NCBI GenBank assembly: GCA_964631255.1
Contig: CAZVWS010000008.1
Location: 1-56,321, forward strand
Length of the DNA: 56,321 nucleotides
Direction of reading: 5' to 3'
Source: JBGZFC01 sp964631255
GTDB taxonomy: Bacteria > Bacteroidota > Bacteroidia > Bacteroidales > Dysgonomonadaceae
Shown here: piece by piece, positions 1-7,748 of the stretch
Layout: each line of letters opens with the position of its first letter
How positions within the stretch are numbered: the stretch's first letter is position 1
The notes under the pieces: model-generated
Seen by the model: only the letters and a program-made list of their open reading frames with translations
Database searches by the model: none
Told to the model about the DNA's origin: nothing
Made by a program: the position numbers and the translations under genes

Positions 1-682
1 ATTTTGTAACCGAATCGTTCACGTTGATTGCCGGAACAAGTAGTTCGCCACGTTCCATCATCTGATACAGACGATGTACGCCGGTGGTGGTCTCTTCCGA
101 AACTCCTTTCATATCGGCAATGGTGCGATGCCAGCGTTGGTTGTCTTCTTGCAAAATACGGTGCAGCGTATCCAAAATTACTTGTTCTTCCTTGTTCGAG
201 CCTTTGCGGTCGATAGTTTTTGCATCTATTTCGGCTCTGTAACCCAAATGTACCAAGAGAGATGCATCGCCACCGTCGTCCACGATAAGATGTGGTCCTT
301 TTCCATCGGGGAAACGCAAAGCCATCTCGGTGCACCACCAATATTCTTCCAAAGTTTCGCCTTTCCATGCAAAAACAGGAACTCCGGTTGCAGCTATTGC
401 TGCTGCGGCATGGTCTTGTGTCGAAAATATGTTGCAACTTGCCCAACGCACGTCTGCTCCCAATTCTACCAATGTTTCTATGAGTACGGCAGTTTGTATG
501 GTCATGTGCAGCGAGCCCATGATACGTGCGCCTTTTAATGGCTTTTCTGCTGCATATTTTTTGCGAATTGCCATCAATCCCGGCATTTCGTGTTCGGCAA
601 TATCTATCTCTTTTCGTCCGAAATCGGCAAGCGAAATATCGGCTACTTTATAAGGCAAATTGGTTGAAAAATTCTTTTCCAT
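1..682 (-). CDS. ahcY: Adenosylhomocysteinase, N-terminal 227 codons (runs off left edge)
   Basis: The enzyme splits S-adenosylhomocysteine reversibly into adenosine and homocysteine, clearing the inhibitory product of SAM-dependent methylation in the cytoplasm. Read from the ATG at 682, the protein begins MEKNFSTNLPYKVADISLAD. It contains the substrate-binding stretch GSLHMTIQTAVLIETL, the STQDHAAAAIA segment with the catalytic-region Asp, and EEYWWCTE, all hallmarks of the family. The frame is open to base 1, so the NAD-binding and C-terminal parts lie outside the window. A TAnnTTTG-type element on the minus strand (710-717) lies about 28 bases upstream of the start. The gene diverges from the HExxH protein at 732. 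Identity is secure from the sequence. Confidence 0.96.
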   Translation of the reverse strand, partial: MEKNFSTNLPYKVADISLADFGRKEIDIAEHEMPGLMAIRKKYAAEKPLKGARIMGSLHMTIQTAVLIETLVELGADVRWASCNIFSTQDHAAAAIAATGVPVFAWKGETLEEYWWCTEMALRFPDGKGPHLIVDDGGDASLLVHLGYRAEIDAKTIDRKGSNKEEQVILDTLHRILQEDNQRWHRTIADMKGVSEETTTGVHRLYQMMERGELLVPAINVNDSVTK

Positions 683-709
683 ATCTTGTTTTATTTATTT
701 TTAAGCCCA

Positions 710-717
710 CAAAGTTA
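710..717 (-). promoter_or_regulatory. Candidate -7 element for ahcY
   Basis: The minus strand reads TAACTTTG, matching the Bacteroidota -7 consensus TAnnTTTG, 28 bases upstream of the ahcY start. No good -33 TTTG is seen at the expected distance, so support is moderate. Confidence 0.4.
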
Positions 718-731
718 CAAAATTAAAAGTA

Positions 732-1109
732 ATGTTTCTATCTTTGAGAATAGATAGTACAAGAAAGTTGAAAATAATTTACAATAAATATCTACCCGTG
801 AAGGGATTTCGTGCAATCAATCTTTTTGGAGTGGTGTTTGCCCGAAAAGAGTTGAATGTGTTAGAAAAACGGGTACTCAACCACGAATCGATACACACCC
901 GACAGATGTTGGAATTACTCTTTGTGGGATTTTATTTGTGGTACATTGTTGAATGGCTGATAAAATGTATAATCTACAAGAATGGCTTGGAAGCGTATAA
1001 AAATATCAGTTTCGAGAGAGAGGCTTTTCTACATGACGACAATTTGGCGTATTTATCGGAACGGCGATTTTGGAGTTTTACAAAATATATCAAAAAAAAA
1101 CAACAATAA
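732..1109 (+). CDS. Small HExxH-motif membrane protein, uncharacterised
   Basis: A 125-residue protein of unknown function. HESIH at residues 51-55 is a HExxH zinc-metallopeptidase-type motif, followed directly by a hydrophobic segment (about 60-81) that should be membrane-embedded. Further on, SFEREAF (about 93-99) offers a glutamate that could be the third zinc ligand, as in gluzincins. I recall similar short proteins (NHE.IH, one membrane span, SFEREA) in Bacteroidota annotated as hypothetical. It may be a minimal M56/M48-like metalloprotein, but no proteolysis can be claimed. The ATG at 732 lies 15 bases from the ahcY promoter element and msrAB follows after 32 bases, so the two may be co-transcribed. 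Confidence 0.7.
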   Translation: MFLSLRIDSTRKLKIIYNKYLPVKGFRAINLFGVVFARKELNVLEKRVLNHESIHTRQMLELLFVGFYLWYIVEWLIKCIIYKNGLEAYKNISFEREAFLHDDNLAYLSERRFWSFTKYIKKKQQ

Positions 1110-1141
1110 GCGAACAATAATTCGCATAAATCATTACAACA

Positions 1142-2086
1142 ATGTATAAATTATTTTTCATGACCGTTTTTTCAATGTTTGCACTCACGGCTTGTGCCCA
1201 AAAAACGGAAAAGACCACCCAAAAAACCACAAATAATATGGAATATAATAAATTAACTCCCGAAGAAGAGCTTGTTATTCTTCACAAAGGAACCGAGCGT
1301 CCGTTTACCGGCGAATTGTTAAACAATAAGTCGGTAGGAACTTACGTGTGCAAAAGATGCGATGCCCCACTCTATCGCTCGGAAGATAAATTTGATGCCC
1401 AATGCGGTTGGCCTGCTTTTGACGACGAAATAGAGGGCGCGGTGAAACGTGTAACCGATGCCGACGGCAGACGTACCGAAATACTGTGCAACCATTGTGG
1501 CGCACACTTGGGGCATGTTTTTTTGGGCGAAGGATACACCGAGAAACAGACTCGCCACTGCGTGAACTCTATCTCGATGAAATTTGTGCCAACAGATAAT
1601 CCCAATTTCCGAAGAGTATATTTTGCATCGGGATGTTTTTGGGGAACAGAATATTACTTCATGAAAGCCAAAGGCGTGAAAGAAACAGCCGTAGGCTTTA
1701 TGGGTGGACATGTAGAAAATCCCACATACCAACAAGTGTGCCAGAAAAATACTGGCCATTTGGAAACTACAGAGGTAGTTTTTGATGCAACCGAAACAAG
1801 CTACGAAGAGATGGTGAAACTGTTTTTCGAAACCCACGATTTTACACAAACCAACGGACAAGGTCCCGACATTGGGCCGCAATATTTGTCGTGCATATTC
1901 TATTCCACACCCGAAGAAAAAGCCATTGCCGAAAAATATTTCGCCATTTTAGCCCAAAAAGGTTATCGTGTAGCAACCATGCTTAAACCCGTATCCACTT
2001 TCTGGAAAGCGGAAGATTATCACCAACAATATTACGACTACAAAGGCAGCAAACCCTATTGCCACAAATACACCCGCATATTTTAA
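1142..2086 (+). CDS. msrAB: MsrB-MsrA fusion methionine sulfoxide reductase, lipoprotein
   Basis: A bifunctional enzyme that reduces both R- (MsrB) and S- (MsrA) methionine sulfoxide, repairing oxidised proteins. Residues 1-18 form a lipoprotein signal ending in the lipobox LTAC, so it should be anchored in the cell envelope. The MsrB domain comes first (about 35-152): zinc cysteines in CKRC (70, 73) and CNHC (116, 119), and the catalytic Cys140 in RHCVNS. The MsrA domain follows (about 157-305) with the catalytic Cys165 in GCFWG and a Cys near the C-terminus (KPYCHKY). The MsrB-then-MsrA order is found in many Bacteroidota and differs from Neisseria PilB (Trx-MsrA-MsrB). The electron donor is not encoded alongside. 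Confidence 0.95.
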   Translation: MYKLFFMTVFSMFALTACAQKTEKTTQKTTNNMEYNKLTPEEELVILHKGTERPFTGELLNNKSVGTYVCKRCDAPLYRSEDKFDAQCGWPAFDDEIEGAVKRVTDADGRRTEILCNHCGAHLGHVFLGEGYTEKQTRHCVNSISMKFVPTDNPNFRRVYFASGCFWGTEYYFMKAKGVKETAVGFMGGHVENPTYQQVCQKNTGHLETTEVVFDATETSYEEMVKLFFETHDFTQTNGQGPDIGPQYLSCIFYSTPEEKAIAEKYFAILAQKGYRVATMLKPVSTFWKAEDYHQQYYDYKGSKPYCHKYTRIF

Positions 2087-2220
2087 CCTCATTAGAACGA
2101 TTCTTTATTGAGGAAAATATGGTTATTTTGAGAACTTTTTTACAAAAGGTGCGTTTATTATATTGTATTGTTTAAAAAAATAGATATCAAAAAGTTTAAT
2201 TCATTTAAAAAGAAAAAATT

Positions 2221-2706
2221 ATGAAATTATTTCGTGTTTTATCAATGGTAACATTGGTATTTGCGCTTACATTTGGCGCAACTTCATGTAAAAAAGTAAG
2301 CGATGCAGATCTACAAACAGCAGCTCAAACTGCTTTGGCAGCCAATCCTGAATTGGCAAATGTAGTTGCATCTGTAGAAAAACAAGTGGTAACACTTAAC
2401 GGAACTGTAACTGCCGAAGAATTAAAAGCAACAGCTCAAAGTGCTGTAGCAGGTATTAAAAACGTAAAATCGGTAGTAAATAATTTGGTAGTTGAACTAC
2501 CTGCACCCGATTTCACAGCTGTGGACGCAGCTCTCACAACTGCATTGGCCGATGCTCTGAAAGACCACAGTACAGTAGTTGCCGAGGTAAAAGACGGTGT
2601 TGTAAAATTGACCGGAGAAATCCGCAAAAGAGACTTGCAAACCTTGATGGAAAAAGTAAATGCTTTGAATCCGGTACAAGTAATCAATGAAATTAATGTA
2701 AAATAA
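2221..2706 (+). CDS. BON-domain lipoprotein
   Basis: A 161-residue envelope protein. The signal peptide ends in the lipobox GATSC (Cys23). The mature part holds two BON-like modules, about 28-92 and 97-161, each with the pattern of a helix followed by VxLxGxV strands (VVTLNGTVTAEEL and VVKLTGEIRKRDL). BON domains bind phospholipids or polymers and occur in envelope-stress proteins such as OsmY, but no substrate can be named. The next gene starts only 11 bases downstream, so they form an operon. A leaderless stretch of 134 bases separates it from msrAB. Confidence 0.85.
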   Translation: MKLFRVLSMVTLVFALTFGATSCKKVSDADLQTAAQTALAANPELANVVASVEKQVVTLNGTVTAEELKATAQSAVAGIKNVKSVVNNLVVELPAPDFTAVDAALTTALADALKDHSTVVAEVKDGVVKLTGEIRKRDLQTLMEKVNALNPVQVINEINVK

Positions 2707-2717
2707 AAAACTAAACT

Positions 2718-3128
2718 ATGGCATTATTAGATAAATACAAAGAATTGGTTGACCTTGCAAAGCAATATGGCGCAACGGTAGACGAAGAAAACAATGTTTT
2801 GAAGATTAACGGCGACGTTCCTTCGGGAGACATCAAAGACAAAATGTGGGAAATTTATGACAGAATTGACCCTAACTTCAAAAGCAACGATTTGGTTCTC
2901 AACGTAAACGCATTTGCTGCCGAAGGTTCAAAAGTACGAGTAGTAACCCGTGAAAGCAACCTGAATATCAGAAAAGGACCCGGAACCGACCAACCAATCG
3001 TGGGTAAAGCTGCACACGGTGCTATCATCACTCTTATCAGCAAAGCCAATGACCAATGGTGGTTGGTGCGTGATAACGATGGCGAAGAAGGATATTGCTA
3101 TGCACAATATTTAGAACCGGTACAATAA
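2718..3128 (+). CDS. BON-like plus SH3b domain protein
   Basis: A 136-residue protein with no signal peptide. Residues about 1-66 look like a BON/LysM-associated module (NNVLKINGDVPSGDIKDKMW, then LVLNVNA), and 70-136 form a bacterial SH3 domain with the typical NLNIRKGPGTDQPIVGK and QWWLVRD signatures ending in GYCYAQYLEP. SH3b domains usually bind peptidoglycan stem peptides. It sits 11 bases after the BON lipoprotein gene, suggesting a joint envelope role, although the lack of an obvious export signal is odd. A terminator follows at 3156. Domain calls are firm; function is unknown. Confidence 0.85.
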   Translation: MALLDKYKELVDLAKQYGATVDEENNVLKINGDVPSGDIKDKMWEIYDRIDPNFKSNDLVLNVNAFAAEGSKVRVVTRESNLNIRKGPGTDQPIVGKAAHGAIITLISKANDQWWLVRDNDGEEGYCYAQYLEPVQ

Positions 3129-3155
3129 GCACACCGAAACTTAAAAATAACCAAG

Positions 3156-3191
3156 CTACCATGTCTTTTAGGAGATATGGTAGTTTTTTTT
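3156..3191 (+). terminator. Rho-independent terminator after the BON/SH3b operon
   Basis: An 11-bp stem (CTACCATGTCT pairing with AGATATGGTAG, one G-U) with a 6-base loop is followed by eight T's. It closes the BON/SH3b unit. Confidence 0.85.
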
Positions 3192-3222
3192 GAAAAAAAT
3201 TACCAATAAAATTATACTTTTG
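3189..3222 (+). promoter_or_regulatory. Candidate promoter of the PAP2 gene
   Basis: TACTTTTG (3215-3222) matches TAnnTTTG, with a TTTG at 3189-3192, 22 bases upstream and overlapping the preceding terminator's T-run. It lies 26 bases before the ATG at 3248. Confidence 0.5.
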
Positions 3223-3247
3223 TATTCCGAAAGAAAAAAAGTTGAAA

Positions 3248-3898
3248 ATGGATAAAATCAGACAAGCACTACCCTATTTTTTAGTTCCCTACATCCTATT
3301 TTTAGTATCGCTTCTACTGCTGGTTTCATTGAATGAAAAAGGAGATCTACATTTGATGATGAACGGGTATCACACACCACTTTTGGACGTTTTCTTCAAA
3401 TATTTTACCTATATTGGTGAAAATATTCCATTTATTTTCGTGATAGTATTGCTATTTTATCAATTGGGGGCATCCATCTATTTACTTGCAACAATGATTT
3501 TCAACGTATTGGTAACCAATGGATTGAAACTTGTTTTCAAAACACCGCGTCCAACTCTCTATTTTTCAGAAAACTTCCCCGACATAACACTGCCGCTCGT
3601 GGAAGGAGTAAAACTATATTTGTCAAACGGTTTTCCGTCGGGACACACATCGGCTGCATTTGCTTTTATGACGTGTATTGCGCTGATGGTCAAAAGTAAA
3701 ACTGTAGCCGCTTTTTGCTGCATCACGGCTATATTGGTTGGATATTCGCGCGTGTATTTGTCTCAACATTTTGCCGAAGATATAATTTTGGGTTCGGTAA
3801 TCGGTATTTTTTCGGGTTGTTTGTTCTATTCGTTTTTCCTTATATTGAAGGACAAATATTGTTGGGCAAACAAATCAATTTTAGGTCGGGTGAGATAA
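3248..3898 (+). CDS. PAP2-family membrane phosphatase
   Basis: A 216-residue integral membrane phosphatase. The three PAP2 signatures are present: KLVFKTPRP (94-102), PSGH (130-133) and SRVYLSQHFAED (167-178), with His133 and His174 as expected catalytic residues. Five to six hydrophobic segments frame them, and the active site should face the periplasm. Family members dephosphorylate undecaprenyl pyrophosphate, phosphatidic acid or lipid A; which applies here cannot be told. A TTG two codons upstream is in frame, but the ATG at 3248 is preferred because of the promoter spacing and the MDK start. It has its own promoter and converges on argR. Confidence 0.92.
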   Translation: MDKIRQALPYFLVPYILFLVSLLLLVSLNEKGDLHLMMNGYHTPLLDVFFKYFTYIGENIPFIFVIVLLFYQLGASIYLLATMIFNVLVTNGLKLVFKTPRPTLYFSENFPDITLPLVEGVKLYLSNGFPSGHTSAAFAFMTCIALMVKSKTVAAFCCITAILVGYSRVYLSQHFAEDIILGSVIGIFSGCLFYSFFLILKDKYCWANKSILGRVR

Positions 3899-3966
3899 AA
3901 AAACGACAACAAAATTTTTTCTATCAATCGCAGAATAAATTCACTAAATTCCTACTAAAGTATCCT

Positions 3967-4446
3967 CTATTTCGTAGAAAAAAGTATTTTCAGCGAATTG
4001 ATGATGTCTAATTTGTTGGCATTTTCGCGAAGTATGCACAAAACGGTATCGTTACCGGCAATGGTGGCAATTATTCCCGGAATGAAGTTGCTGTCTATAT
4101 CTTGTGCAATACCCATAGCATATCCGGCAGGTGTTTTTATAATAGCCATTTGTCCCGAAAACTCCAAATTTATCACTCCCTGTCGATAAAAAGAGGTGGT
4201 AATGCCAAATTTTTGTGCTGTGGGGCGAGCAAGTTCTGATGTAGGGAGTCGATAGAAATAGAGCCCTCGCTCATCGGGCGTTTTGGCTATCATCATTTCT
4301 CGGAAGTCTCTGGATAGCGTTGCTTGTGTGAGCGAGAATCCTTTTTCCAAAAGCATTTTCAGCAAATAATCTTGGCTGTCGATGGCGTTGTTGCTCAAAA
4401 TTTCGGATATTGCCGCATGCCGCTGTTGTTTACTTTTTTTACTCAT
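3967..4446 (-). CDS. argR: Arginine repressor ArgR
   Basis: A 159-residue transcription regulator: an N-terminal winged helix with the family motif TLSRDFREM, and a C-terminal oligomerisation/arginine-binding domain. It normally represses arginine biosynthesis when arginine binds the hexamer. The arginine-binding acidic pair, usually GDDT, reads AGNDT here, so the first Asp is replaced by Asn. The reading frame is open 30 codons further upstream, but that part overlaps the preceding lipoprotein gene, and family proteins start at MSKK; I therefore take the ATG at 4446. It is last in a three-gene minus-strand unit, 8 bases after the lipoprotein gene, with no arginine genes nearby. Confidence 0.92.
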   Translation of the reverse strand: MSKKSKQQRHAAISEILSNNAIDSQDYLLKMLLEKGFSLTQATLSRDFREMMIAKTPDERGLYFYRLPTSELARPTAQKFGITTSFYRQGVINLEFSGQMAIIKTPAGYAMGIAQDIDSNFIPGIIATIAGNDTVLCILRENANKLDIINSLKILFSTK

Positions 4447-4454
4447 CCAAATAA

Positions 4455-5042
4455 TTATTTTCCTCCAAAGGTAAAGACAACCGGTATGGCTGCCGGAGCT
4501 TTTATTGGCGTATTGCCAACCATCACTTTCGGCCACAGACGTAGTGTAACTTTGGTACGTTCGGGTTTCACACCTAAAAACGCGCTCATCTCTTCGGTTA
4601 CTCTTTCTTGCGAATAGCGGTTCATCAATCCGGTCAAATCGGTAGCGATGGAGATGGGCAACGTTTTTGATTGTCCGGATTCTATGCGAATGGGTATGTC
4701 CATTTTGCCATTTGCAAACTCCATCTCATTGATATCAATTGCATAATCCATCGAGTTGAGGAAAGCAACTGTTTGATTTGGATTCTTCACATCCACATTC
4801 AGTGTCATATTGAAGGGGATATTTTGTTTATTGCCCGATGCAAGAATGGTAGATATTTTTGCCAAATTGGCTAATGAAATATTGGAGGAATTCCCCAAAT
4901 TTAGCCCGGCAATCTGTATGTTGGATATGGAGTTGTAGGTATAATCGCATTGCGATAAGGTGATGGCACCGCCAATTTGATTCACGATATTGCACGCACT
5001 CAATATAATACTAATTACGACGATAGATATAATTTTTTTCAT
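4455..5042 (-). CDS. Lipoprotein, LEA-2-like beta-sandwich
   Basis: A 195-residue protein beginning MKKIISIVVISIILSAC, a signal peptide with the lipobox LSAC (Cys17). The mature part is a single beta-rich domain with the NPNQTVAFLNSMDYAIDIN pattern typical of LEA type 2 (water-stress/hypersensitive-response) domains, which present a conserved N-P-x turn between strands. I infer a periplasm-facing or outer-membrane lipoprotein of unknown role. Start chosen at 5042 because the 32 codons upstream in frame do not look like protein and would bury the signal peptide. It lies between the DUF2027-Smr gene (29-base gap) and argR (8-base gap), probably one transcript. Confidence 0.8.
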   Translation of the reverse strand: MKKIISIVVISIILSACNIVNQIGGAITLSQCDYTYNSISNIQIAGLNLGNSSNISLANLAKISTILASGNKQNIPFNMTLNVDVKNPNQTVAFLNSMDYAIDINEMEFANGKMDIPIRIESGQSKTLPISIATDLTGLMNRYSQERVTEEMSAFLGVKPERTKVTLRLWPKVMVGNTPIKAPAAIPVVFTFGGK

Positions 5043-5071
5043 TTTGTTTACGATGTTGTATTGTTTGTTAA

Positions 5072-6136
5072 TTATTTGATTGTTACCATGGTTGCGCCAA
5101 AACCATATTCTTTGAAAGAGGCATCTTGCACGAAGCATTTATTGTATTTGTTTTTTAGCTCGGCTAACAACGCTTTTTTGAGTACGCCATCGCCTTTCCC
5201 GTGAATAAATACAATTTTTTTATTCTTGTTTTTCAAATTCTCCTGCATTGTCTCGTTAAACTTTTTCAACTGATACTCCAGCATATCGCTGTTGGACATG
5301 CCGGCGGTGGTGTCTAAAAGTTCGTGAATATGCAGGTCTATTTCTAAGATTTTGTTCTCGGGTTTCTTTGTGATTTGTTGCTTTGCACGACGATGATTGA
5401 TGGTCATCTCTTTTTCGCGCATCGCGTTTTCTATATCTCCTGCCGAGATGAGTAATTCGCGTTCCGGGATGTTGTTTCGGGTGATGTAATAGGTAAGTGC
5501 TTTTTCGTCGAAATAGTCGTTTTCGGTAAACGTGTGGTATTTATAAAACTTCACGGTATCGATGGACAATTCTACCGATACCGGATTTTTGAAACTGTAA
5601 TTTTTTTGGTGTTTAAATGCTAAGAATTGCACACAAATATTATCTAATTCGTTGAGCATCGTTTTGTCAAATTCTTCGATAAAAATTTGTGTATTTGGTT
5701 CTACCAAACCGTTGTAACGGCTTTTCCAGGCATTATTTTCTCTGCTCATGTAGTTGACAAACAGATAATAGTTGCTATCATTCACAAAATAACATTCGTA
5801 TGAGGTTTGCGAAATATTTTTTTCATCCGTGGGCAGATAAACAAGGCAAGTGGTGATTTTTTCGCCTTCAATAGTTTCTTGGACATGGTTGTTTCGTTCA
5901 ATTTTTGCTTGCGGCGCATCATTTGAAAGAGTTTGCGCTGATTCGGCATCCGATTTCGATTCAATCTTGCCTTTTTCGCCATCGTCCACCACGATACACT
6001 CGGTAATCAAAACCGGAACATCAAAACCAATTTCATCTTCCACCAAAACCAATTGTTTGTTCAAAAATCCTTTTACCGTACCGCCTCCGGTCGTATTCAA
6101 GAAACGAACTTTATCTCCAATTTCAATTTTTTTCAT
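5072..6136 (-). CDS. DUF2027 protein with C-terminal Smr domain
   Basis: A 354-residue cytoplasmic protein. The N-terminus (1-50, MKKIEIGDKVRFLNTTGGGT) is a small beta-barrel found in DUF2027 proteins; the middle (about 95-240) is the DUF2027 beta-domain; the C-terminal 85 residues are a Smr domain, with DLHIHEL and the HGKGDGVLK motif. Smr domains of MutS2 and MutS-related proteins are DNA or RNA endonucleases or nicking domains; the DUF2027 part is known only from Bacteroidota and its substrate is unknown. First gene of the unit leading to argR. Start MKK at 6136 fits the family; about 100 bases separate it from the divergent queA-like gene. Confidence 0.9.
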   Translation of the reverse strand: MKKIEIGDKVRFLNTTGGGTVKGFLNKQLVLVEDEIGFDVPVLITECIVVDDGEKGKIESKSDAESAQTLSNDAPQAKIERNNHVQETIEGEKITTCLVYLPTDEKNISQTSYECYFVNDSNYYLFVNYMSRENNAWKSRYNGLVEPNTQIFIEEFDKTMLNELDNICVQFLAFKHQKNYSFKNPVSVELSIDTVKFYKYHTFTENDYFDEKALTYYITRNNIPERELLISAGDIENAMREKEMTINHRRAKQQITKKPENKILEIDLHIHELLDTTAGMSNSDMLEYQLKKFNETMQENLKNKNKKIVFIHGKGDGVLKKALLAELKNKYNKCFVQDASFKEYGFGATMVTIK

Positions 6137-6239
6137 TCAATCTGTGTCGCTATTTTTTTGTAACAAGTACAAAGTTGCTTAATTTTGTTGGATAATACGA
6201 CAAAGTTGTCAATTAAAAAAGCATGAAGTTTGCCAAAAA

Positions 6240-7469
6240 ATGAAAAAAACAGAAGTAGAAAATATTCGTATTGCCGATTTCAACTATGATTTGCCCGACT
6301 CCAAAATAGCCAAATACCCGCTTCAGAAAAGGGATAGTTCCAAATTACTCTTGTTTGAAAACGGGAATTTATCTGTTTCGGAATTCAGAAAATTGAGCCA
6401 CCATATTCCGACTGATAGTTTGATGATTTTTAATGACACGCGGGTTATTCATGCACGATTATTTTTTCACAAACCAAGTGGAGCTTCCATTGAGGTATTT
6501 TGTCTTTCACCTTCTTGCCCCGACAATTATATCGACAATTTTGCGCAAAACAATAGTTGCATCTGGTTTTGCATGATTGGAAATGCCAAAAGATGGAAAG
6601 AAGATATACTAACGATGGAAATTTTGACAAATGGCATGAATACCAATCTTTTGGCACAAAAAAAAGGAACGACAGACGAAGGTGTTTTGGTAGAATTTTC
6701 GTGGGACAACCCCAATTTCACGTTCTCCGAAATACTAGAGATTGCCGGAAAATTGCCCATTCCGCCCTATTTGAATCGGGCATCGGAAGAGGCAGACGAC
6801 ACCACCTACCAAACCGTTTACTCCAAAGCCGAAGGCTCTGTAGCTGCACCCACCGGTGGGTTACACTTCACTCCCGAAGTGATGAAATCGTTGTCGGACA
6901 AAGGTATATCGCTCAGTCAAGTAACATTGCACGTGGGTGCAGGCACTTTTAAACCTGTAAAGTCCGACACCATTGCCGACCACCACATGCACGCCGAGTT
7001 TATATCGATTGCAAAGCAAACCATTGTCGATATTTTGGAGCACCGGGGAGCACTTATCGTGGTTGGAACAACATCTATGCGTACGGTGGAAAGCTTGTAT
7101 TTTTTGGGTCGAAAGATATGGTTGAATCCCACCATACATGCAAACGAACTATATGTAAATCAATGGGAACCATACTCCGAAGATTTTGAGAACATCTCGC
7201 CTAACGATGCTTTAAGAGCAATAATCGACTATTTGGATCGAAACAACACAGATACACTTTTGGCTTCAACCCAAATTATTATTCTTCCCGGCTACCAATT
7301 TCATTATGCCGACGCCATAATTACCAATTTTCATCAACCGCAAAGCACTCTGTTACTACTCATTTCGGCTTTCATTGGCGAAAAATGGAGAGAAATTTAC
7401 CGATTTGCACTCGAAAACGATTTTCGTTTTTTGAGTTATGGCGACAGCTCGTTGTTGTGGAAAAAATAA
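6240..7469 (+). CDS. queA: QueA-type SAM:tRNA ribosyltransferase-isomerase, long form
   Basis: QueA transfers and isomerises the ribosyl moiety of SAM onto 7-aminomethyl-7-deazaguanine in tRNA, giving epoxyqueuosine. Family features: DFNYDLPDSKIAKYPLQKRD at the N-terminus, MIFNDTRVIHARL, the PTGGLHFT motif, LHVGAGTFKPV and TTSMRTVES. At 409 residues it exceeds the usual 340-350; I recall a second, longer QueA-like paralogue in Bacteroidota, and this is probably that form. Whether it is the canonical queuosine enzyme depends on a shorter QueA elsewhere in the genome. Single gene, divergent from DUF2027-Smr, start ATG at 6240. Confidence 0.88.
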   Translation: MKKTEVENIRIADFNYDLPDSKIAKYPLQKRDSSKLLLFENGNLSVSEFRKLSHHIPTDSLMIFNDTRVIHARLFFHKPSGASIEVFCLSPSCPDNYIDNFAQNNSCIWFCMIGNAKRWKEDILTMEILTNGMNTNLLAQKKGTTDEGVLVEFSWDNPNFTFSEILEIAGKLPIPPYLNRASEEADDTTYQTVYSKAEGSVAAPTGGLHFTPEVMKSLSDKGISLSQVTLHVGAGTFKPVKSDTIADHHMHAEFISIAKQTIVDILEHRGALIVVGTTSMRTVESLYFLGRKIWLNPTIHANELYVNQWEPYSEDFENISPNDALRAIIDYLDRNNTDTLLASTQIIILPGYQFHYADAIITNFHQPQSTLLLLISAFIGEKWREIYRFALENDFRFLSYGDSSLLWKK

Positions 7470-7748
7470 AGTTTTTTCCCTGAAAAATTCAATATTTTCC
7501 CCTCTGAATTATCTCCTTCGTGATTTGGATAAAGGCAGAAATTACATCTGCTCGGAAGTGCCAAACTCAAAGGAGATATTCCTTTTCCTACCTCACTACT
7601 TTCGGAACAAACATCCTATAATACCAGCGACCTTTTTTCTTTCCAAAAAGGAATTTACAGTTCTATCGAACTTTTATCTTGTTACAATTGTTAGAAATTC
7701 AATCACAGCAAAATAATTATCAATCAATTAAAAACACCTATCCATTTT
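7470..7748 (+). other. Leader region of the TCA operon, no gene
   Basis: 279 bases between queA and acn. A frame open across it overlaps the end of queA and lacks recognisable content. It contains two short hairpins, AAAGGA/TCCTTT (7569-7585) and CCTTTTT/AAAAAGG (7631-7651), neither followed by a T-run. They may be part of an untranslated leader of acn-icd-gltA, but no riboswitch class is recognised. Confidence 0.4.

Noticed and set aside
1305..1882. Long open frames antisense to msrAB
   Set aside because: They are shadows of the well-supported MsrB-MsrA gene.
7438..7716. 92-codon open frame after queA
   Set aside because: It overlaps the end of queA in another frame and shows no domain or protein-like pattern; probably untranslated leader of the TCA operon.
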